NCBI RefSeq assembly: GCF_000384395.1
Contig: NZ_ARWE01000001.1
Span: 2,392,501 to 2,456,500, forward strand
DNA length: 64,000 nt
Reading direction: 5' to 3'
DNA from: Geopsychrobacter electrodiphilus DSM 16401
GTDB lineage: Bacteria > Desulfobacterota > Desulfuromonadia > Desulfuromonadales > Geopsychrobacteraceae
Made by a program: the position numbers and the translations under genes. Of this stretch, positions 61,804 to 64,000 are shown piece by piece (within the stretch, counting starts at the first letter, position 1; each line of letters starts with the position of its first letter). The notes under the pieces are model-generated. The model saw only the letters and a program-made list of their open reading frames with translations. It was not told the origin of the DNA and ran no database searches.

Positions 61804-62547
61804 TCAATAGTTCTTCAACTGCTGCCGCGAACAGGTCCGCCATACCATCCCTCCCTGTTCGCGCACAGCTTCCAGCAACAGTACCGATTGCCCCTCCAAC
61901 AATACCGTTTTAATCTTCTCACCGAGCACAACCTCTTCACCGTCGGATGGCGTCAGTCCATCCAGGGTACGTACGCAGTCGACCAACGGGTGAGCGCGCA
62001 AGGCAGAAATCTTAATCCGCTCCGCCGGCATTCCGAAGCGCAGCTGCCCCTTGAGTCGTCCGTCGTTCCCCCCCAGACGCAGCCCGACACCTGCTAAAGC
62101 CCCAATCACCCCCTGACCTGTACCACCATGCTCGGAAAGGTGGATGTCCGTTTGGCGGGCCAGGGTATAGGCCTCATTCTTGGTCAATACCTGCTTTTTG
62201 GCTGCCCGACCAAAGGCGAGCAGAGCCGACTCATCACCCAGGTCGGCGGGAATCATTACACATAGACCAGGGTCGGATTCCGGAGCAGATTCCTGCAACA
62301 GGAAGCGTCCGGCATAATCAATAAATTGTTCCACTGGGCAGTTTTCATTGAGGGAAGCGGCGAAGCACATGGCGCTGTTGTGCGAGGTGTAAGGGATGTC
62401 GGGGTGAACCAGCAACTGATGACGCGTCACATAGCTGCTGCTGCCCCAGCCTTGTTCTTCAAGCTGAAGCGCCAGCATTGAAGCAAGCTCGCCGGTGCCG
62501 CGACTCTCGAGGTTATCGGTATCATCGATACAAACCAAAAGATTCAT
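61804..62547 (-). CDS. TiaS-like/COG1571-related protein of unknown role
   Basis: This 247-residue protein begins MNLLVCIDDTDNLESRGTGELA. The DDTDN-x-SRGTGE pattern is like the ferredoxin-like domain of archaeal tRNA-Ile2 agmatidine synthetase TiaS and related COG1571 proteins. Later GGTGQGVIGALAGVGLRLGGNDGR looks like a nucleotide-binding glycine-rich loop. The zinc ribbon and OB fold of full TiaS are missing. Bacteria use TilS for this tRNA step, so tRNA modification is unlikely. It overlaps the ECF S gene stop by 4 bp and is probably co-transcribed with the transporter. The function is not known. Confidence 0.7.
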   Translation of the reverse strand: MNLLVCIDDTDNLESRGTGELASMLALQLEEQGWGSSSYVTRHQLLVHPDIPYTSHNSAMCFAASLNENCPVEQFIDYAGRFLLQESAPESDPGLCVMIPADLGDESALLAFGRAAKKQVLTKNEAYTLARQTDIHLSEHGGTGQGVIGALAGVGLRLGGNDGRLKGQLRFGMPAERIKISALRAHPLVDCVRTLDGLTPSDGEEVVLGEKIKTVLLEGQSVLLLEAVREQGGMVWRTCSRQQLKNY

Positions 62548-63089
62548 TGTCTCCTCCCATTCGTGGCGGGGCTGAGCACGCTATAAGCCCTCAACCGACG
62601 TAAAACCGGTGGGATTCCCATGGCCCCGATACCACCAAAAGCCATGGCAGCAACAGCCTCAAGTAATGAATGGCGCCAGACAATGGCCGGATCCATGCCG
62701 ATCAATAAATCTAGCCCGGCGGTCCCAAAAAATTTACTCGCCCCGGCTACCGCACCAACCAGAGCACAGAGCAGAACGCTGCCGAACAGCCACGGCAGAA
62801 GCAAGGCACCAAGGTCGACTGCCAGTGCCGGCAACAGGAATTTGCTTATCACCAGGGGCCCACCTTTGCCCATCCCTAACAGAGCTGCGGCCATCCCGGC
62901 CAACAGGCCAGCGATACTGGCCGCACCACGAAACTGCACACAACCACGCGCCAACAAGAGGAAAAAAGCGGTAAAAAACATGGCATGACCTGAGATCCCC
63001 AGGTGCCAGCGCAAAGCGGCCTTGGTGATGATCAGCAACGCCGCACAGAAGCCGAGAAAAAGTGATTCTTTGAGGGATATTTGATTCAT
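62544..63089 (-). CDS. ECF-type transporter S component-like membrane protein
   Basis: This 181-residue protein has five to six hydrophobic helices (LFLGFCAALLIITKAALRW, AMFFTAFFLLLARGCV, AASIAGLLAGMAAALLGMG, LLPALAVDLGALLLPWLFG, LEAVAAMAFGGIGAMG). Size and the position directly after a T component and an ATPase mark it as the substrate-binding S unit of an energy-coupling-factor transporter. The vitamin or metal it binds cannot be told. It begins 2 bp after the T component stop. Confidence 0.75.
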   Translation of the reverse strand: MNQISLKESLFLGFCAALLIITKAALRWHLGISGHAMFFTAFFLLLARGCVQFRGAASIAGLLAGMAAALLGMGKGGPLVISKFLLPALAVDLGALLLPWLFGSVLLCALVGAVAGASKFFGTAGLDLLIGMDPAIVWRHSLLEAVAAMAFGGIGAMGIPPVLRRLRAYSVLSPATNGRRQ

Positions 63090-63091
63090 GA

Positions 63092-63772
63092 CTACGTCTC
63101 CTGATCATCCGGCCAACAGGTCCGGCGGGGAAAACGCCCAAATTCGCGGGTCCGGGCGGCACAAGATATATTATCCGCAATCTCAAGCGCCCGAACGACA
63201 ACCGGCGCCACCAGACAGTGCAGCAGATCGCCCCAGTGCCCAGGCCAGAGCTGATCCCGTGGTCTGATTCTGGCCCCACGTAACCTTTGGGCCTCGTAAA
63301 TTGCAGATATTTCCGTCAGCAAAAGGGGTAAAAATTTGAGCGAAGTTGTCAGGACAAAGGCACTTCGCGCCGGCAGGATCTTCCCCAGGGCGTTCAGCAT
63401 GCGACTGCCCGAATCTCCTGAGAGCAGGATCAATCCAGGCAAAAAGACCAATAACAACTGCCAACTGATCCTCAAACCAGGCATTAACCCCTGCGCCATG
63501 CCATAGCGCAACACATAGAGAGCGGTCACCATGCCACCCTGCCACAAACAGACTCGCCCCCCCCGCACCAGGACCTGGCGGTCCAGTCGATGGACAAACA
63601 ACAACGCCAGGTTGGCCACACTCAGACAACCGAGGGCTACCGGGTCCTGAGTGAGAATTGCTCCGAGAGACAGGAAGAAACAGAGACCAAGAGCCACCCC
63701 GGCAGAGAGTCGCGGAGGACTCTTCGGTTGCTTCCTGCGCAGTTGTTGAAACAGTAAGCTAGTGCCGGACAA
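63092..63772 (-). CDS. ECF transporter T component (EcfT/CbiQ family)
   Basis: This 226-residue membrane protein has about five helices and the EcfT coupling region with AIYEAQRLRGARIRP, in which the A-R-G segment contacts the ATPases. It starts with TTG at 63772 preceded by AGGAGG. It overlaps the ATPase gene by 14 bp. Together with the S unit and the ATPase it makes an ECF transporter. Confidence 0.85.
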   Translation of the reverse strand: MSGTSLLFQQLRRKQPKSPPRLSAGVALGLCFFLSLGAILTQDPVALGCLSVANLALLFVHRLDRQVLVRGGRVCLWQGGMVTALYVLRYGMAQGLMPGLRISWQLLLVFLPGLILLSGDSGSRMLNALGKILPARSAFVLTTSLKFLPLLLTEISAIYEAQRLRGARIRPRDQLWPGHWGDLLHCLVAPVVVRALEIADNISCAARTREFGRFPRRTCWPDDQET

Positions 63773-64000
63773 GACGTCCTCCTGTTATCCCCAAGGTGAC
63801 ATGATTCCACTCACCATCCTGTGGCGGGTGATGACTCGTCCAGAGAATTGTCGTCCCGCGTTCTTTAACGCACAGCTGCAGAGTTGCCATCACCTGTCCC
63901 GCCGTCACCGGGTCAAGCCCCGCCAATGGGTCGTCAAGCAACAGCAGTTCCGGTTCCCGGGCCAGTACCGACGCCAGGGCGACCAGATGCTGCTGGCCGT
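63759..64000 (-). CDS. ECF transporter ATP-binding subunit, 5' end outside window
   Basis: About 80 C-terminal codons are present. They include the end of the ABC signature (GQQHLVALASVLAREP), Walker B (LLLLDDPLAGLDP) and the H-loop area (ILWTSHHPPQDGEW). The rest, with Walker A, lies past the right edge. It overlaps the T component by 14 bp. Short C-terminus and gene order fit an ECF A subunit serving T and S. Confidence 0.9.
   Translation of the reverse strand, partial: GQQHLVALASVLAREPELLLLDDPLAGLDPVTAGQVMATLQLCVKERGTTILWTSHHPPQDGEWNHVTLGITGGRLVRH

Overview
The window looks like chromosomal DNA of an anaerobic Desulfuromonadales/Geobacterales-type bacterium (former Deltaproteobacteria). 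The evidence is gene content and order: the zapA–(6S RNA locus)–5-FCL arrangement, an smc–roadblock–ftsY block, two acetate-permease-type modules (DUF4212 small subunit plus VC_2705-type sodium:solute symporter plus cyclic-nucleotide/CBS/DUF294 protein), a tungstate transporter with moeA, and Geobacter-like arsenic genes. Sucrose synthesis genes fit a salt-exposed (marine or brackish) relative, but that is inference. No rRNA, tRNA, CRISPR array or complete insertion sequence was seen.

Layout. 1–10.2 kb, all leftward: tyrS (cut by the window edge), a TIGR00282/YmdB phosphoesterase, rny, 5-FCL, a probable 6S RNA locus, zapA, a ZapB-like coiled coil, ftsY with a 45-copy hexanucleotide repeat, a roadblock protein and smc. 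10.4–14.7 kb: an AsmA-like protein, menaquinone methyltransferase and a MutT-type Nudix protein. 15.2–27.0 kb, rightward: an IclR regulator, two symporter modules, each followed by a CNB-CBS-DUF294 regulator, then a zinc aminopeptidase lipoprotein and a metallo-beta-lactamase-fold protein.

27.3–33.2 kb, rightward: a sucrose cluster (sucrose-phosphate synthase, frameshifted sucrose-phosphate phosphatase, fructokinase, amylosucrase). 33.3–34.9 kb: a damaged arsenic operon (22-codon arsR remnant, arsC, acr3). 34.9–43.3 kb: an MFS transporter, CoA-disulfide reductase with rhodanese, DUF134, a NifX-like protein, UspA, a YeiH-type exporter with a divergent LysR, MarC and a PAS/HD-GYP protein. 43.3–48.8 kb: a TolC–adaptor–RND efflux operon preceded by a 102-bp inverted repeat and a 158-bp MITE-like element.

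49.1–55.8 kb, leftward: an ArsR-controlled accessory cluster (UPF0718 permease, two thioredoxin-fold proteins, CcdA/ArsG-like membrane protein, ArsF-like protein, two FmdE proteins, CDF transporter, TauE/SafE protein). It has a 48-bp palindromic operator overlapping a near-consensus promoter, and shows a tandem duplication with partial decay. It is the best candidate here for a poorly described system: metalloid or metal handling coupled to membrane thiol reduction. 55.9–64 kb, leftward: an oxyanion/metal-cofactor block (ECF transporter A, T and S components, a TiaS-like protein, TonB, an OprO/P-type porin, tupABC and moeA). These genes could together move tungstate or molybdate across both membranes and into the pterin cofactor, but only tupABC–moeA is well supported.
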